Source: Myxococcales bacterium
GTDB taxonomy: Bacteria > Myxococcota > Myxococcia > Myxococcales > Myxococcaceae
NCBI GenBank assembly: GCA_020846875.1
Contig: JADLDB010000062.1
Span: forward strand, 1 to 64,000
Direction of reading: 5' to 3'
DNA length: 64,000 nt
Shown: piece by piece, positions 45,643 through 54,832 of the stretch
Layout of the letters: every line of letters starts with the position of its first letter
How positions within the stretch are numbered: the stretch's first letter is position 1
The notes under the pieces: generated by a model
Databases searched by the model: none
What the model saw: only the letters and a program-made list of their open reading frames with translations
Told to the model about the DNA's origin: nothing
Position numbers and translations under genes: made by a program

Positions 45643-47622
45643 TCATTTCTTCTTGAAGGATTTGGACAACTGCACGGGATCGTCGCCCGTCACTTCCAGC
45701 GTCTCGAGGAAGGGCTCGTAGCCTGGCGCGGTGATCATCACCGAGGCCTTGCCGATGGGCACCTGGCGCATCTGAGGCCACGTCTTGAGCGGCGAGCCGT
45801 CGGCCTCGGTGAGCTCCTCGCCGTTGATGTTGAGGCGCGCCTTGCCCACCACGTCCTCGGGCACGACGATCATCACCAGCCCTTTGGGGGCCGGCTTCAA
45901 GGCGACGATCGCGACGAGCCCCAGGATGAGCGCGGCCGCCACCGCGGCGAGGAGGATCAGGTTCTTGTTCCCGCCCAGACCCTGCGACTCGCCGCCGGCG
46001 ACGGCCACCGGGGCCATGCGGCTGCCGTAGGGCGCAGGCTGGATGGTGGCGGAGCTGTCGTCGAGGCTCGATACGGCCGAGAGCGTGGGCGAGGTGCCGG
46101 AACTCTCCATCATCACCGGCGGCATATTGCGGGTGTTCTTCCGCGGAGGGTCGGCCTCGAGCACGGGAGGCCCGGGGCGCCCCGTGTTCATCCCCGGGCG
46201 AGGCACGGCCGGGCGGCCGGGATCGGTGGGCGGCTCCATCGGCGGCGGGTTGCGGACGTTGAGGTGCTTCACCACCGGCTTGTCGCCGGGTCCGGTGGAG
46301 TCGTCGAAGGGCGCGCCGCCGTCCACCAGCATGGTGGCCTGGTGCTCTTCCTTCTCGTTGGTGAGCATGGGCGCCACCGCGGTGAGGCGCGGCATGCTGG
46401 GGTTGCTGGGCCGGGGCGGCGGCACGGCGGGCGCGCCCGCGGGCCTGAGCGCGGGAGGACCGCCGGGCCGGAAGATCGGCGGCAGACCCCCGGCAGGGGC
46501 GACCATCGGCGGTGCGCCCGGCGGGACCATGGTGGGCAGCGCCGTCACCGCGCTGGCGTTGGCGGCCAACTGCGGGCCGGCGGGCACGGCCCCCACTCCG
46601 AAGCCCATCTCCGCCGCGAGCGCCATGCCTTCGGGCGCCTTGATCTCCGCGTACTCGAACAGGCGGTTCTTCTCCTTCTCGTAGTCCTCCGCGAAGGTGG
46701 ACTTCATGAACTGCGAGAGGTCGCGCTCTCCGAAGCGAGCGCCGGTGCTGTACATGAAGCCCTGCAGGTCCATCGCCAGGTCGCTGGCGTACTGGTAGCG
46801 ATCGTCCACATCCTTGGCGAGCGCCTTCATGACGATGCGCTCCAGCGCCTCGGGGATCTTCCGGTTGAAGTGCGAGGGCGGCAGCACCTCCACCTTGCGC
46901 ACCTTCTCCAGCACCGAGAAGTCCGAGTCGCCCACGAAGAGGCGCTCGCCGGTGAGCATCTCGTACAGGCACACGCCGATGGCGAAGACGTCGCTGCGGC
47001 GATCGAGCGGCAGGCCGCGGATCTGCTCCGGGCTCATGTAGCCGAACTTGCCCTTCAAGATGCCCGCCTGCGTCTTGGTGGCCTTGCCCGCGGCCTTGGC
47101 GATGCCGAAGTCGATGACCTTGACCTCGCCGTCGTAGCTGATGAGCGCGTTCTGCGGCGACACGTCGCGGTGGACGATGTTCATGTCGCGCCCCTGCCGA
47201 TCCCTGGCGCGGTGCGCGTAGTCGAGGCCCTCGCAGCACTTGGCGATCAGGTAGCAGGTCAGCGGGATCGGCGACGGCTCGCCCTTCTTGCGGCAGCGAT
47301 CGAAGACCGCGCGCATGTCCTTGCCGGACACGTACTCCATGGCGATGAAGTACGAGTTCGACAGGTGCGACAACTCGTGGATCTGCGCGATGTTCGCGTG
47401 GCTCAGTTGGACGGTGATCTTCGCCTCGTCGATGAACATCGAGATGAACTCTTCGTCCTCGGCGATGTTGGGGAGGATGCGCTTGATGGCCACCAGCCGC
47501 TCGAAGCCGCCCGCGCCGAACGTCTTGGCGCGCCACACCTCGGCCATGCCGCCGATGTTGACGCGATCGAGCAGGAGGTACTTCCCAAAGGGGATCGGTT
47601 GCCGTTTGGGTGCGGTCGTCAC
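45643..47622 (-). CDS. Transmembrane Ser/Thr protein kinase
   Basis: The product is 659 residues from GTG 47622. Kinase domain 12-290: loop VNIGGMAEVW, Lys47 in VAIKRI, HRDVSPQN with Asp153, DFG 171-173, SPEQIRG; all core catalytic residues are present. A long Pro/Gly/Met-rich linker (about 340-550) carries many Ser/Thr residues. One membrane helix (about 555-580, NLILLAAVAAALILGLVAIV) precedes a beta-rich periplasmic tail resembling PEGA (APGYEPFLETLEV). It lies 64 bases after the PspA-headed operon and 49 before the AAA ATPase gene. Confidence 0.92.
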   Translation of the reverse strand: MTTAPKRQPIPFGKYLLLDRVNIGGMAEVWRAKTFGAGGFERLVAIKRILPNIAEDEEFISMFIDEAKITVQLSHANIAQIHELSHLSNSYFIAMEYVSGKDMRAVFDRCRKKGEPSPIPLTCYLIAKCCEGLDYAHRARDRQGRDMNIVHRDVSPQNALISYDGEVKVIDFGIAKAAGKATKTQAGILKGKFGYMSPEQIRGLPLDRRSDVFAIGVCLYEMLTGERLFVGDSDFSVLEKVRKVEVLPPSHFNRKIPEALERIVMKALAKDVDDRYQYASDLAMDLQGFMYSTGARFGERDLSQFMKSTFAEDYEKEKNRLFEYAEIKAPEGMALAAEMGFGVGAVPAGPQLAANASAVTALPTMVPPGAPPMVAPAGGLPPIFRPGGPPALRPAGAPAVPPPRPSNPSMPRLTAVAPMLTNEKEEHQATMLVDGGAPFDDSTGPGDKPVVKHLNVRNPPPMEPPTDPGRPAVPRPGMNTGRPGPPVLEADPPRKNTRNMPPVMMESSGTSPTLSAVSSLDDSSATIQPAPYGSRMAPVAVAGGESQGLGGNKNLILLAAVAAALILGLVAIVALKPAPKGLVMIVVPEDVVGKARLNINGEELTEADGSPLKTWPQMRQVPIGKASVMITAPGYEPFLETLEVTGDDPVQLSKSFKKK

Positions 47623-47686
47623 AGTCGGGCCGTCAAGGAGGAGTGAGGCAGAAGATCGAGGAGCGTAGTGACGGGTCCGCGCAACC

Positions 47687-48487
47687 TCAACGACCAGAAT
47701 CGGCGGCCTCGTCGGGTGTAGGCGCCTGCCACACGTCCCCGGGGACAGCCAGCCCGGGCTGCTCGCCTTCGTCGGGGGAAGGCTGGGCGCCGGCCACGGC
47801 GACCTCCTGCTGCCAGGGCGCCTCCACCGAGACGACGGCAGGGGGGCCGAAGCGCTGCCCCGCGGCCACGCCCACCAGCGTCACCCAGGCGCGCTTGCCG
47901 TCGGCGGCGACGCAGTAGATCAGCGTGCCGGCCGGCTGCCCTCCCACGTCCGCCGCCGGGCCGGCGCAGCCCCGCCGCACGTCTACCGCCCACCTGGGCA
48001 CGCGCTCGCCCTTCGCGAAGAAGGGGACGGGCCCGAGATCGGCGACGAAGGACTCGAGCAGGCGGGGCTCGTCGGGCACGGCCTGGTGGGACGCGTGCTG
48101 CGAGGCGCCGTCGGCCAGCGCCAGCAGGCCCAGCAGGGCGCGATCCTCCGCGGACATGGGCGAGCGCACCGAGGACAGGACGGCGAAGTCGAAGAAGAGC
48201 AGCACCACGCCGGCGATCGGCCCCAGGCGGTACCCCTTCCACGAGGCGCCCTTCCGCTGCATCAGTCCCGCGGCGATCAGCCCAAAGGCGACGAGGAAGA
48301 CGACCAGGCCCGCCACGGACAGCCCCAGGCTGGGCAGCTCGGCCACGAAGGCCACCTCGGCGGACGAGGCGCGCAGGTAGCGCAGCAGATCGCCGCCGTA
48401 CCACCAGAGGAGGACGAGCAGCAGCAGCCCGTGCATGGCGAGGGCCGCCGGCGTCAGCTTCTTCGGTGCAGCGGCCTCGGCCATCAC
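47687..48487 (-). CDS. Unknown inner-membrane protein
   Basis: The product is 266 residues with three hydrophobic helices in the first 110 (LAMHGLLLLVLLWWYGG; GLSVAGLVVFLVAFGLIAAGLM; GPIAGVVLLFFDFAVLSS). A soluble domain follows with FFAKGERVPRWAVDVRRGC and GTLIYCVAADGKRAWVTLVG, then an acidic Pro-rich tail. GTG 48487 overlaps the permease stop and is followed at once by ATG 48484; either may be used. It is the last gene of the seven-gene operon headed by the PspA homologue. No family recognised; a regulatory or accessory subunit of the ABC transporter is possible. Confidence 0.65.
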   Translation of the reverse strand: MMAEAAAPKKLTPAALAMHGLLLLVLLWWYGGDLLRYLRASSAEVAFVAELPSLGLSVAGLVVFLVAFGLIAAGLMQRKGASWKGYRLGPIAGVVLLFFDFAVLSSVRSPMSAEDRALLGLLALADGASQHASHQAVPDEPRLLESFVADLGPVPFFAKGERVPRWAVDVRRGCAGPAADVGGQPAGTLIYCVAADGKRAWVTLVGVAAGQRFGPPAVVSVEAPWQQEVAVAGAQPSPDEGEQPGLAVPGDVWQAPTPDEAADSGR

Positions 48488-49767
48488 CCCACCTGCCCGG
48501 CCAGGACCCGCGCGGGATCGATGGCGCTGGCGCGACGAGCCGGAAGGAAGGCGCCGGCCACCGCGGCGATCACCCCCAGCACCACCCCCCCGGTGAGCAG
48601 CCAGGCAGGCAGGCTGAAGAAGCTGTCGGGCTTGAAGGGGAACTCCGGGAGCACGCGGGCCGCCAGCATATCCACGCCCGTCGCCGCGGCCAGCGCGAGC
48701 AGCGTGCCCCCCAGTCCCCCCATCAGGCCCAGCAGGGTGGCCTCGGCCATCACCAGGCGGAAGACGTCTCGTCGGGACGCGCCCACCGCCCGCATCACCC
48801 CCAGCTCGCGCTCCCGGGCCCGCACCGCCGCAGACAGGGCGTGGGCGATGTTGAAGGCCGCCAGCACGCAGATCAAGAGCGACAGCAGCGCCATCGCCGA
48901 GGTGGTGATCGCCACCGCGGCGCCCGCGTTCTCCGCCAGGCGCCGCTCCTGATCGTCCACCCGCAGGCCCATCGCCTTCACCGCCTCGACGAGGGCCGGC
49001 ACCTGCGAAGGATCGACGGCCTCCAGCGCCACGCCGGTGAAGGTGGTGGCGTCGGCCCCCGCGGCCGCATTGAGCCGCACCGCCGCCTCCAGCGGAATGA
49101 CGATGCCCGCCAAGAGCCCGCGATCCGACACGCCGACGAGCTGCGCCTGGCTGCGCGTCACCGGCCCCGGCTTCGTCTCGGCCACGAAGCTGCGGTTCCA
49201 GTCCACCGGGAAGGTGAAGCCCGTCACCATGCCGTGCGAGAGCTGCGGCAGCCCGCGGGCCGGGGCGAAGGTCTTGTTGTAGATCTCCAGCAGGCGCGAG
49301 GCGGCGACGGAGGGGATCGGCTGGCCTTCCCCTGGATCGCTGAAGTCGCCCAACTGCACGTCTCGGCGCACGAAGTCGGGATCGACGCCCACCGCCAGCA
49401 CCTCGATGCCCATGCGCAGGCGGCGCCCGAAGAAGTCCCCGTCGTACACGCTGACCGCCGGCACCCGCACCTGCATCTTCCGGTAGGCGCGCTTCACGCC
49501 CGGCAGCGCGGCGAGGCGATCCACCGCGCTCTGATCCAGCTTGCCGCCCAGCAGGCCCAGCGAGAGCTGCGAGGGCACCACCTCCACCAGGCTGGTGTCG
49601 ACGGGGAAGACCTTCTCGCGCACCACGTGGCCCACCCCCAGGCCCAGCGCCACGAAGAAGACGAGCGAGGCGATGCCCACGCCCACGCCGAACACCGAGG
49701 ACACGGACGCGCGGCGATCCCGCGCCACGTTGAGCCGCACCAGGCGCCGCAAGGCCGCGCCGTTCAC
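48484..49767 (-). CDS. FtsX/LolCE/MacB-type ABC transporter permease
   Basis: The product is 427 residues from GTG 49767, overlapping the ATPase stop. One N-terminal membrane helix (VFGVGVGIASLVFFVALGLGVG), a large periplasmic domain of about 220 residues, then three C-terminal helices. The FtsX cytoplasmic motif lies between them (AVRARERELGVMRAVGASRRDVFRLVMAEA). This topology is that of type VII mechanotransmission permeases such as LolC/E and MacB. With the LolD-like ATPase it should move lipoproteins or drive periplasmic work rather than import a solute. The substrate is unknown. Confidence 0.9.
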   Translation of the reverse strand: MNGAALRRLVRLNVARDRRASVSSVFGVGVGIASLVFFVALGLGVGHVVREKVFPVDTSLVEVVPSQLSLGLLGGKLDQSAVDRLAALPGVKRAYRKMQVRVPAVSVYDGDFFGRRLRMGIEVLAVGVDPDFVRRDVQLGDFSDPGEGQPIPSVAASRLLEIYNKTFAPARGLPQLSHGMVTGFTFPVDWNRSFVAETKPGPVTRSQAQLVGVSDRGLLAGIVIPLEAAVRLNAAAGADATTFTGVALEAVDPSQVPALVEAVKAMGLRVDDQERRLAENAGAAVAITTSAMALLSLLICVLAAFNIAHALSAAVRARERELGVMRAVGASRRDVFRLVMAEATLLGLMGGLGGTLLALAAATGVDMLAARVLPEFPFKPDSFFSLPAWLLTGGVVLGVIAAVAGAFLPARRASAIDPARVLAGQVG

Positions 49768-50426
49768 TGAAGCTTCCCTTCCGCCAGGGTGAGGACGCGG
49801 GTGGCCGCGCCGCGCAGGCGCTCCTCGTGCGTCACCGCCAGCACGGTGAGGCCGCCCCGGTTCAACTCCCGGAAGAGCGCCACCACCTGCTCGCTGGTGG
49901 CCGCGTCGAGGTTGCCGGTGGGCTCGTCGCACAACAGCACCTTCGGGCGGGCGAAGAGCGCGCGGGCGATGGCGACGCGCTGCCGCTCTCCTCCCGACAA
50001 CTGGCTGGGGAGCCGCGCGGCCTTGCCTTGCAGCCCCACGCGCTCCAGGGCCTCCTGCGCGCGGGCCAGCGTGTCGGCCGGCGGGGCAGCCGCGAAGAAG
50101 GAAGGCAGCGCCACGTTGTCGCGCGCGGTGAGCCCCTGCACCAGGTGGAAGGACTGGAAGACGAAGCCCACCTGCTCGTTGCGGAAGCGGGAGAGCGCCA
50201 GATCGCCCAGGCAGGCCAGCGCGGTGCCCGCCACGGTGACCTCGCCCGAGTACCCGGTGTCCAGCCCGCCCAGCACGTGAAGCAGCGTGGACTTGCCGCT
50301 CCCGCTGCGCCCCACCACCGCCACGAACTCGCCGGCCTGCACCTCCAGCGACACGGCGTCCAGCACGCGCACCTGGCCGCGCTCCCCGTCGTCGTAGCTG
50401 CGAGACAACCTGCGCGCGGAGATCAC
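49764..50426 (-). CDS. LolD/MacB-type ABC transporter ATPase
   Basis: The product is 220 residues with every ABC motif: Walker A GRSGSGKST, Q-loop VFQSFHL, signature LSGGERQRVAIARAL, Walker B VLLCDEPTGNLD, and the H-loop His in VTHEE. The tight size and EPTGNLD are characteristic of the LolD/MacB/FtsE group. It overlaps the permease gene and the preceding lipoprotein gene by four bases each, making a transport unit with them. Confidence 0.94.
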   Translation of the reverse strand: MISARRLSRSYDDGERGQVRVLDAVSLEVQAGEFVAVVGRSGSGKSTLLHVLGGLDTGYSGEVTVAGTALACLGDLALSRFRNEQVGFVFQSFHLVQGLTARDNVALPSFFAAAPPADTLARAQEALERVGLQGKAARLPSQLSGGERQRVAIARALFARPKVLLCDEPTGNLDAATSEQVVALFRELNRGGLTVLAVTHEERLRGAATRVLTLAEGKLQ

Positions 50427-52021
50427 GGCGCCTTCGCCGCCTCGGCTCCGCCCAGCTTGAGCACCGCCTTCGCCTGCACCACGCGGTCCTTCGCCCCCAC
50501 CGCCACCGTGACGGCCTTCAAGTCGTCCATCGCGTCCAGCCAGCGCACGGTAGTGGCCTTGATCGCGAAGCCGCCGATGCCCCAGGCGCTCTCCGGCAGG
50601 GCGCGCACCGACTGGTTGAGCCGGGTCAGATCGACCGCCACCGCCAGCGCGTCCGTCCCCAGGCCCGCCACCGGCGATCCCCCTTCCGCCTGGCGCTTCA
50701 CCAGCGCGTCCAGCCGCTGCACCGGGGAAGCGAAGAGCACCGTGTCGCCCTTCACCGCGAAGTGCACGCCTTCACCCTGCGCGTACGAGGTGAGCAGCAC
50801 CGGCGTCCCTTCGCGCTCCGCCTTCTGCATCTGCGCGCCGAAGCGGGGCGACACCTGCGCCACCTTCTCCAGCGTGGGCCAGGCTTGATCGGCGGAGGAC
50901 AGCGGCGCGGCGCCGGACAGGTGGGCGTAGGTGAAGGGGTTGGTCTGGCGGATGTCGAAGGACGGCAGGCCGCGATCCATCGGCGGGCGCTCGGCGAGGG
51001 AGAGCGCCACCACCGCCCCGGGCTTCAGCTTCTCCAGCACCTCGCTCTTCACGTCGAACTGGGCCTCGGCGAAGGCGCGGGAGAGGTACGGCCCGAGCAA
51101 CTCCCCGGTGAAGGGCGCGAGCCGCTGCGGATCTCCGTTGAAGCGGGCCACCAGGAAGGCGTCGCGGGGCAGCACGCCCAGCAGCTCCGGCCCCGGCCTG
51201 GCCTCCAGCACGGCGAGCTGCTGCGGATCACCCTTCCACGGCGCGTCCACCGCCACGGTGAGTCCCTGCGGCGTCAGCGAGGCCGTCACCAGCGCGCTGG
51301 ACACCGGCACGCCCCCCAGCACGGGAGAGCCCGGCGGCAGCCAGGCGAACAGATCGCGCTCCCCGCCCAGCCGCGCCTGGGCCTCCTTCAGCTTCGCGTC
51401 GCTGGACAGCGCGTCCGTCTCAGGCAGCGTCGCCAGCATGGCCAGCTTGCCGATCGCGTCCTCGGTGGCCACCAGCGCGTAGCCGTGAGCCAGCACGTAG
51501 CCCAGCCGCGGCGGCTGTCCCGCCTGTGGGCTGAACGTCTTCACCACCACCTCGCCGGCCTTCTGCGCTCCGCCCGCGCCCGCACCCAGCCGGCGGAAGG
51601 ACAGCGTCTCCAGCGCGGTGTGCAGCTTGGCCGCGTCCTTCACCGGCAGCGCCAGGTACGCGTGGCCCGTCATCAACACCGCCGCGCCCATCGCCCGCTG
51701 CCCGTCGATGCCGGCCTGCTCCAGCGCCTCCTTGCTGCGCACGTCGACGCCCAGCTCGCCCACCAGCGCGTCGGAGAAGCCCCTGGCGTCGGCGAAGCCC
51801 TTGAGCTGCGCCAAAAAGCCCGCCACCTTCAGCTTCTCGACGATGGCCAGCTTCTGCCCCACCGCCTCCACCTGCGGCACCACCACCACCACCACCGCCC
51901 CCTTCGGCAGGACGCGCTCCACTCCCTCTACCTGCGGGCCAGCCTTGCCGCACTTCGAGCACCCTGCGAGCAACGCCAGCCCGGCCAGCGCGACGAGGCG
52001 AACGTGCCTTTCCCCCCTCAT
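50423..52021 (-). CDS. Large lipoprotein of unknown function
   Basis: The product is 532 residues. The signal peptide ends in LLAGC (Cys21). The mature part opens with RVLPKGAVVVVVVPQVEAVGQKL and continues as alternating beta/alpha segments (PPGSPVLGGVPVSSALVTASLTP, GVLPRDAFLVARFNGDP). The style resembles DUF3352-type exported proteins, in which such LPxxxxVVVxV motifs recur. It sits directly before, and overlaps, the LolD-like ATPase gene, so it may be the periplasmic partner or cargo of that transporter. The family link is tentative. Confidence 0.7.
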   Translation of the reverse strand: MRGERHVRLVALAGLALLAGCSKCGKAGPQVEGVERVLPKGAVVVVVVPQVEAVGQKLAIVEKLKVAGFLAQLKGFADARGFSDALVGELGVDVRSKEALEQAGIDGQRAMGAAVLMTGHAYLALPVKDAAKLHTALETLSFRRLGAGAGGAQKAGEVVVKTFSPQAGQPPRLGYVLAHGYALVATEDAIGKLAMLATLPETDALSSDAKLKEAQARLGGERDLFAWLPPGSPVLGGVPVSSALVTASLTPQGLTVAVDAPWKGDPQQLAVLEARPGPELLGVLPRDAFLVARFNGDPQRLAPFTGELLGPYLSRAFAEAQFDVKSEVLEKLKPGAVVALSLAERPPMDRGLPSFDIRQTNPFTYAHLSGAAPLSSADQAWPTLEKVAQVSPRFGAQMQKAEREGTPVLLTSYAQGEGVHFAVKGDTVLFASPVQRLDALVKRQAEGGSPVAGLGTDALAVAVDLTRLNQSVRALPESAWGIGGFAIKATTVRWLDAMDDLKAVTVAVGAKDRVVQAKAVLKLGGAEAAKAP

Positions 52022-52836
52022 CGCACCCGCTCCTGGCCCGCGGGCAGCGACGGCGTGGAGGACAGCTCTTCGGTGATCTGCATGAACTGCTCCATCTCGC
52101 GCACCGTCTCCTCCGTGGCGGCCACCTCGGCGGTGAGCGCGTCCAGTTGGCGGCTGACCACCTCGGGATCCCGAATGGCGATGGACTGCTCGTGCGTCAG
52201 GCGCAACACGTCCTCGATCCCGGCCAGTTGGTGGCTGACCACTTCCCGGCTCTCCTCGGCCTGGACGAAGCGCTGTACCCGCTTCTTCAAGATCTCCACC
52301 CGTCGGGCCTTCACGTCGCGCAGCCGCTCGTTCTTCTCCTGGGCGAGCTCCTTCTCCAGCTCGGAGGTCTCCTTCTCGATCGCCTCGCGATCGGTGGCGG
52401 ACAGGAAGCGGCGGTAGCTGTTGAGCGTGCTGACGAGCCGCAGGAAGCTGGTGAGCAGCCCGTCCAGCCGCCGCTCGCTCGAGGCCACCAACACCCGGCC
52501 GCCCGGCATCTTCCGGTAGCTGTCGAGGATCCGCTCCTTGAGCGCCTGCAGCTCCTGGTAGTGCTGGCGCTGGGACGGGGCGAGCTCGTTGAGCAGCGCC
52601 TCCAATTCGTCGGGAGACGCCACGTCATCCAGCTCGGCCGCGCGCGCCCGCACTGCCCGCCGGAAGGACGGCATGGTGGACAGGAGCATCAGGTACAGGC
52701 CCGACGCGCCGCTCGCGGCCGCCAGCGGCACCCAGTCCCCCATCACCAGCGACGCGACGCCACCCGCGGCCAGCGCGAAGAGGTTGGCGGGCATCAGCAG
52801 GGCCGCCTTGAAGTAGTTGGGCGAGCGCTTCTTCAC
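52018..52836 (-). CDS. Membrane protein with cytoplasmic coiled coil
   Basis: The product is 272 residues. Two adjacent hydrophobic segments (about 9-32 and 35-54) are followed by a long charged helical region with heptad character (ELQALKERILDSYRKM; EKETSELEKELAQEKNERLRDVKARRVEILKKRVQRF; LDALTAEVAATEETVREMEQF). A PspA-like coiled-coil architecture anchored to the inner membrane is suggested. It lies 12 bases after the substrate-binding-like gene and overlaps the next lipoprotein gene, so it belongs to the PspA operon. Function unknown; it could form a scaffold with PspA. Confidence 0.7.
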   Translation of the reverse strand: MKKRSPNYFKAALLMPANLFALAAGGVASLVMGDWVPLAAASGASGLYLMLLSTMPSFRRAVRARAAELDDVASPDELEALLNELAPSQRQHYQELQALKERILDSYRKMPGGRVLVASSERRLDGLLTSFLRLVSTLNSYRRFLSATDREAIEKETSELEKELAQEKNERLRDVKARRVEILKKRVQRFVQAEESREVVSHQLAGIEDVLRLTHEQSIAIRDPEVVSRQLDALTAEVAATEETVREMEQFMQITEELSSTPSLPAGQERVR

Positions 52837-52848
52837 GGGCTCTCTCTC

Positions 52849-54027
52849 TTAAGGACTTCGCGCAGCGGCAACGTACTTCAGCGCGCCCAGGTCCGCAGTG
52901 TCTTCGGCGGTGGGCGCAGGCGGGGCGCCGAAGAGCTTCTGGTTGAGGGCGGCGGCGCTGTCGAAGAGCTCCGAGAAGGTGACGGGCGCCTCGTCGGCCA
53001 GCCCGAAGAAGGCCAGGTTGTCTTTCAGCGACGCGGGCGGCGCGGCGCGGATCGCCTCGGTCGGATCGCCCAACTGCGGCGCGACGGTGCCCAGCACCCG
53101 GGCCGCCTCGGTGAGATCCTTCGTCACCGCGGCGTTGGCGTCCAGCACCCCGCGCAACAGCCGGCGAATGCCGTCGGGGTAGCGGGCCGCGAAGTCCCCC
53201 CGCGCCACCAGCACCGTGGCCACCAGGTGCGGCGCGTCGGCCGTGGTGGCGATCACGCTGCCGCCCACCTCCTTCACCGCAGGACCCACGTCGCCCGCGA
53301 AGCCGGCCACCGCGTCCACCCGCTTGGCCTCGAGCGCGGCCCCCGCCTCGAAGCTGGACTCCAGCGGCACCAGTTGCACGTCGCGCAGGGACAGGCCCGC
53401 CCGGGACAGCGCCCAGAGCAGCACGTACCAGGGCAGGGCGCGCTCCTCGACGCCCACCTTCTTGCCGGCCAGCTCGTTGAAGGTGCCGAGGCCCGCGCGC
53501 GCGCCGATCACCTCGTGCCCGCGGCTCCGGCCCAGCAGCATCACCACCCTCGGCGCCGCGTCGCGCAGGAGCGAAGCGGACATGGCGAGGGAAGACACCG
53601 GCAGGGCGGCGACGTCCACGCCTCCGTTCTCCCCGCCCTTCACCAGCGCCTTGCGCAGCTCCTCCTCGCGCTCGAAGACGATCACCTTCACGTCGATGGC
53701 GTAGCTGGCGCGAAACAGGCCCACCCGATCGGCGTCGCCCGCGGCGAGCAGCACCGGCGCCACGCTGCCTCGCGGGACCAGCCCCAGCAGCACGGGGCGC
53801 GTCGGCACCTTCACCACGTCGTCGACGGGCGCCATCACCCCGGCGGGAAAGTCGCCTGCCGCCAGGCGTGGGGCGCGGCCCTGCAGGCGATCGCGCAGAC
53901 GATCCACAAAGCCCAGCCGGGAAGCCACCACGCTGCCGGCCGCCAGGGCCACGAAGAGCGACGCGAGCAGCAGCCGGCCGACCTTGAGTCGCTTCCGGCC
54001 ACCGCCCGCGTGGGGTTCTTCCGCCAA
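52849..54027 (-). CDS. Membrane-anchored solute-binding-like protein (NMT1/SsuA-type)
   Basis: The product is 392 residues. A single N-terminal anchor (LLLASLFVALAAGSVVASRLGF) is not followed by a lipobox. The rest has the two-lobed binding-protein pattern of the nitrate/taurine/thiamine-precursor group: GLVPRGSVAPVLLAAGDADR, GGVDVAALPVSSLAMSASLL, LAGKKVGVEERALPWYVLLWAL, LEAKRVDAVAGF and ARGDFAARYPDGIRRLL. No matching importer permease is nearby, so it may sense a ligand rather than feed a transporter. It follows the pspA-like gene by 21 bases. Confidence 0.8.
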   Translation of the reverse strand: MAEEPHAGGGRKRLKVGRLLLASLFVALAAGSVVASRLGFVDRLRDRLQGRAPRLAAGDFPAGVMAPVDDVVKVPTRPVLLGLVPRGSVAPVLLAAGDADRVGLFRASYAIDVKVIVFEREEELRKALVKGGENGGVDVAALPVSSLAMSASLLRDAAPRVVMLLGRSRGHEVIGARAGLGTFNELAGKKVGVEERALPWYVLLWALSRAGLSLRDVQLVPLESSFEAGAALEAKRVDAVAGFAGDVGPAVKEVGGSVIATTADAPHLVATVLVARGDFAARYPDGIRRLLRGVLDANAAVTKDLTEAARVLGTVAPQLGDPTEAIRAAPPASLKDNLAFFGLADEAPVTFSELFDSAAALNQKLFGAPPAPTAEDTADLGALKYVAAARSP

Positions 54028-54048
54028 GAGTCGCTCTTCAGCGAAGCG

Positions 54049-54783
54049 CTACTTGACCTCGACCTTCTTGCCGATCGTCTTCTCGCCGCCGGCGGACACC
54101 TCGGACACCGGCGCGGGGCTCTGCAGGCCCATCTCCATCTTGAACTGCTTGACCAGCTCCTGCGCCTGGATGGCCTCGGCTTCTTCTTCGATCTTCAGGG
54201 CCTGGTGGTCGACGCCTTCCAGCGCCATCTGCATGCGCGCCTCGTTGATGGCGGTCTGCTCTTCCACCTTGCGCAGCATCTCGTCGTGGGTGGCATCGAT
54301 GCCGGCCACCTCGAAGGACTCCATGGCGTCGGCCACCTTGGCCTGCCACTTGGAGCGCCGTGCGTCCCGAATGGCGGCCAGCGCCTCGGCCGTCTTGCGG
54401 TCCTTCTCCCGCATGAAGGCCTTCTTCACGTTGAGCGCCTTGTCGTAGGCGGCCTTGGCGGTGGCGAGCTGCGCCTCGTTGCGGGCCAGCGCGCCCTTCT
54501 CCATCTGCAGCCGGGTGGCGTACTGCGCGGCGAGATCGTCCCGCCCGGCCTGGATCGCCGCCTTCACCTTGGCGGTCAGATCGCCCACCTCCTGCTTGTA
54601 CTTGCTGTTCTCCTTCTCCAGCAGCGTCTGGTTCGCCCGCACCATGGCGATCGACTCGTTCATCTTCGGCACCTGGTCGTTCAGGTCCCGGATGTTCTGC
54701 TCGAGGATCAGCTCCGGATCCTCGATGGTGCTGACGAAGAAGCCGACGAAGCTGCGCATCGCGCGCTTGAAGCGTTGCCACAT
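54049..54783 (-). CDS. pspA: PspA/IM30 (Vipp1) family membrane-stress protein
   Basis: The product is 244 residues, almost entirely coiled coil, with the family start MWQRFKRAMRSFVG, then EDPELILEQNIRDLNDQVPKM. The central hairpin (KVKAAIQAGRDDLAAQYATRLQ; RNEAQLATAKAAYDKALNVKKAF) is typical of PspA/ESCRT-III-like proteins, which polymerise on stressed inner membranes. A short C-terminal extension follows. There is no pspF or pspBC nearby and no sigma-54 box was seen upstream, so regulation differs from E. coli. It is the first gene of a seven-gene operon ending at 47687. Confidence 0.9.
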   Translation of the reverse strand: MWQRFKRAMRSFVGFFVSTIEDPELILEQNIRDLNDQVPKMNESIAMVRANQTLLEKENSKYKQEVGDLTAKVKAAIQAGRDDLAAQYATRLQMEKGALARNEAQLATAKAAYDKALNVKKAFMREKDRKTAEALAAIRDARRSKWQAKVADAMESFEVAGIDATHDEMLRKVEEQTAINEARMQMALEGVDHQALKIEEEAEAIQAQELVKQFKMEMGLQSPAPVSEVSAGGEKTIGKKVEVK

Positions 54784-54832
54784 GGTGGGACGTTCTCCCG
54801 TGAGGTGGGTACGTTGGAAACTCTACACGCTA

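Noticed and set aside
52849-54027. Binding protein of a nitrate/taurine-type importer
   Set aside because: It lacks a lipobox and no matching permease or importer ATPase is nearby; the only ABC transporter in the operon is of the FtsX/MacB mechanotransmission type.
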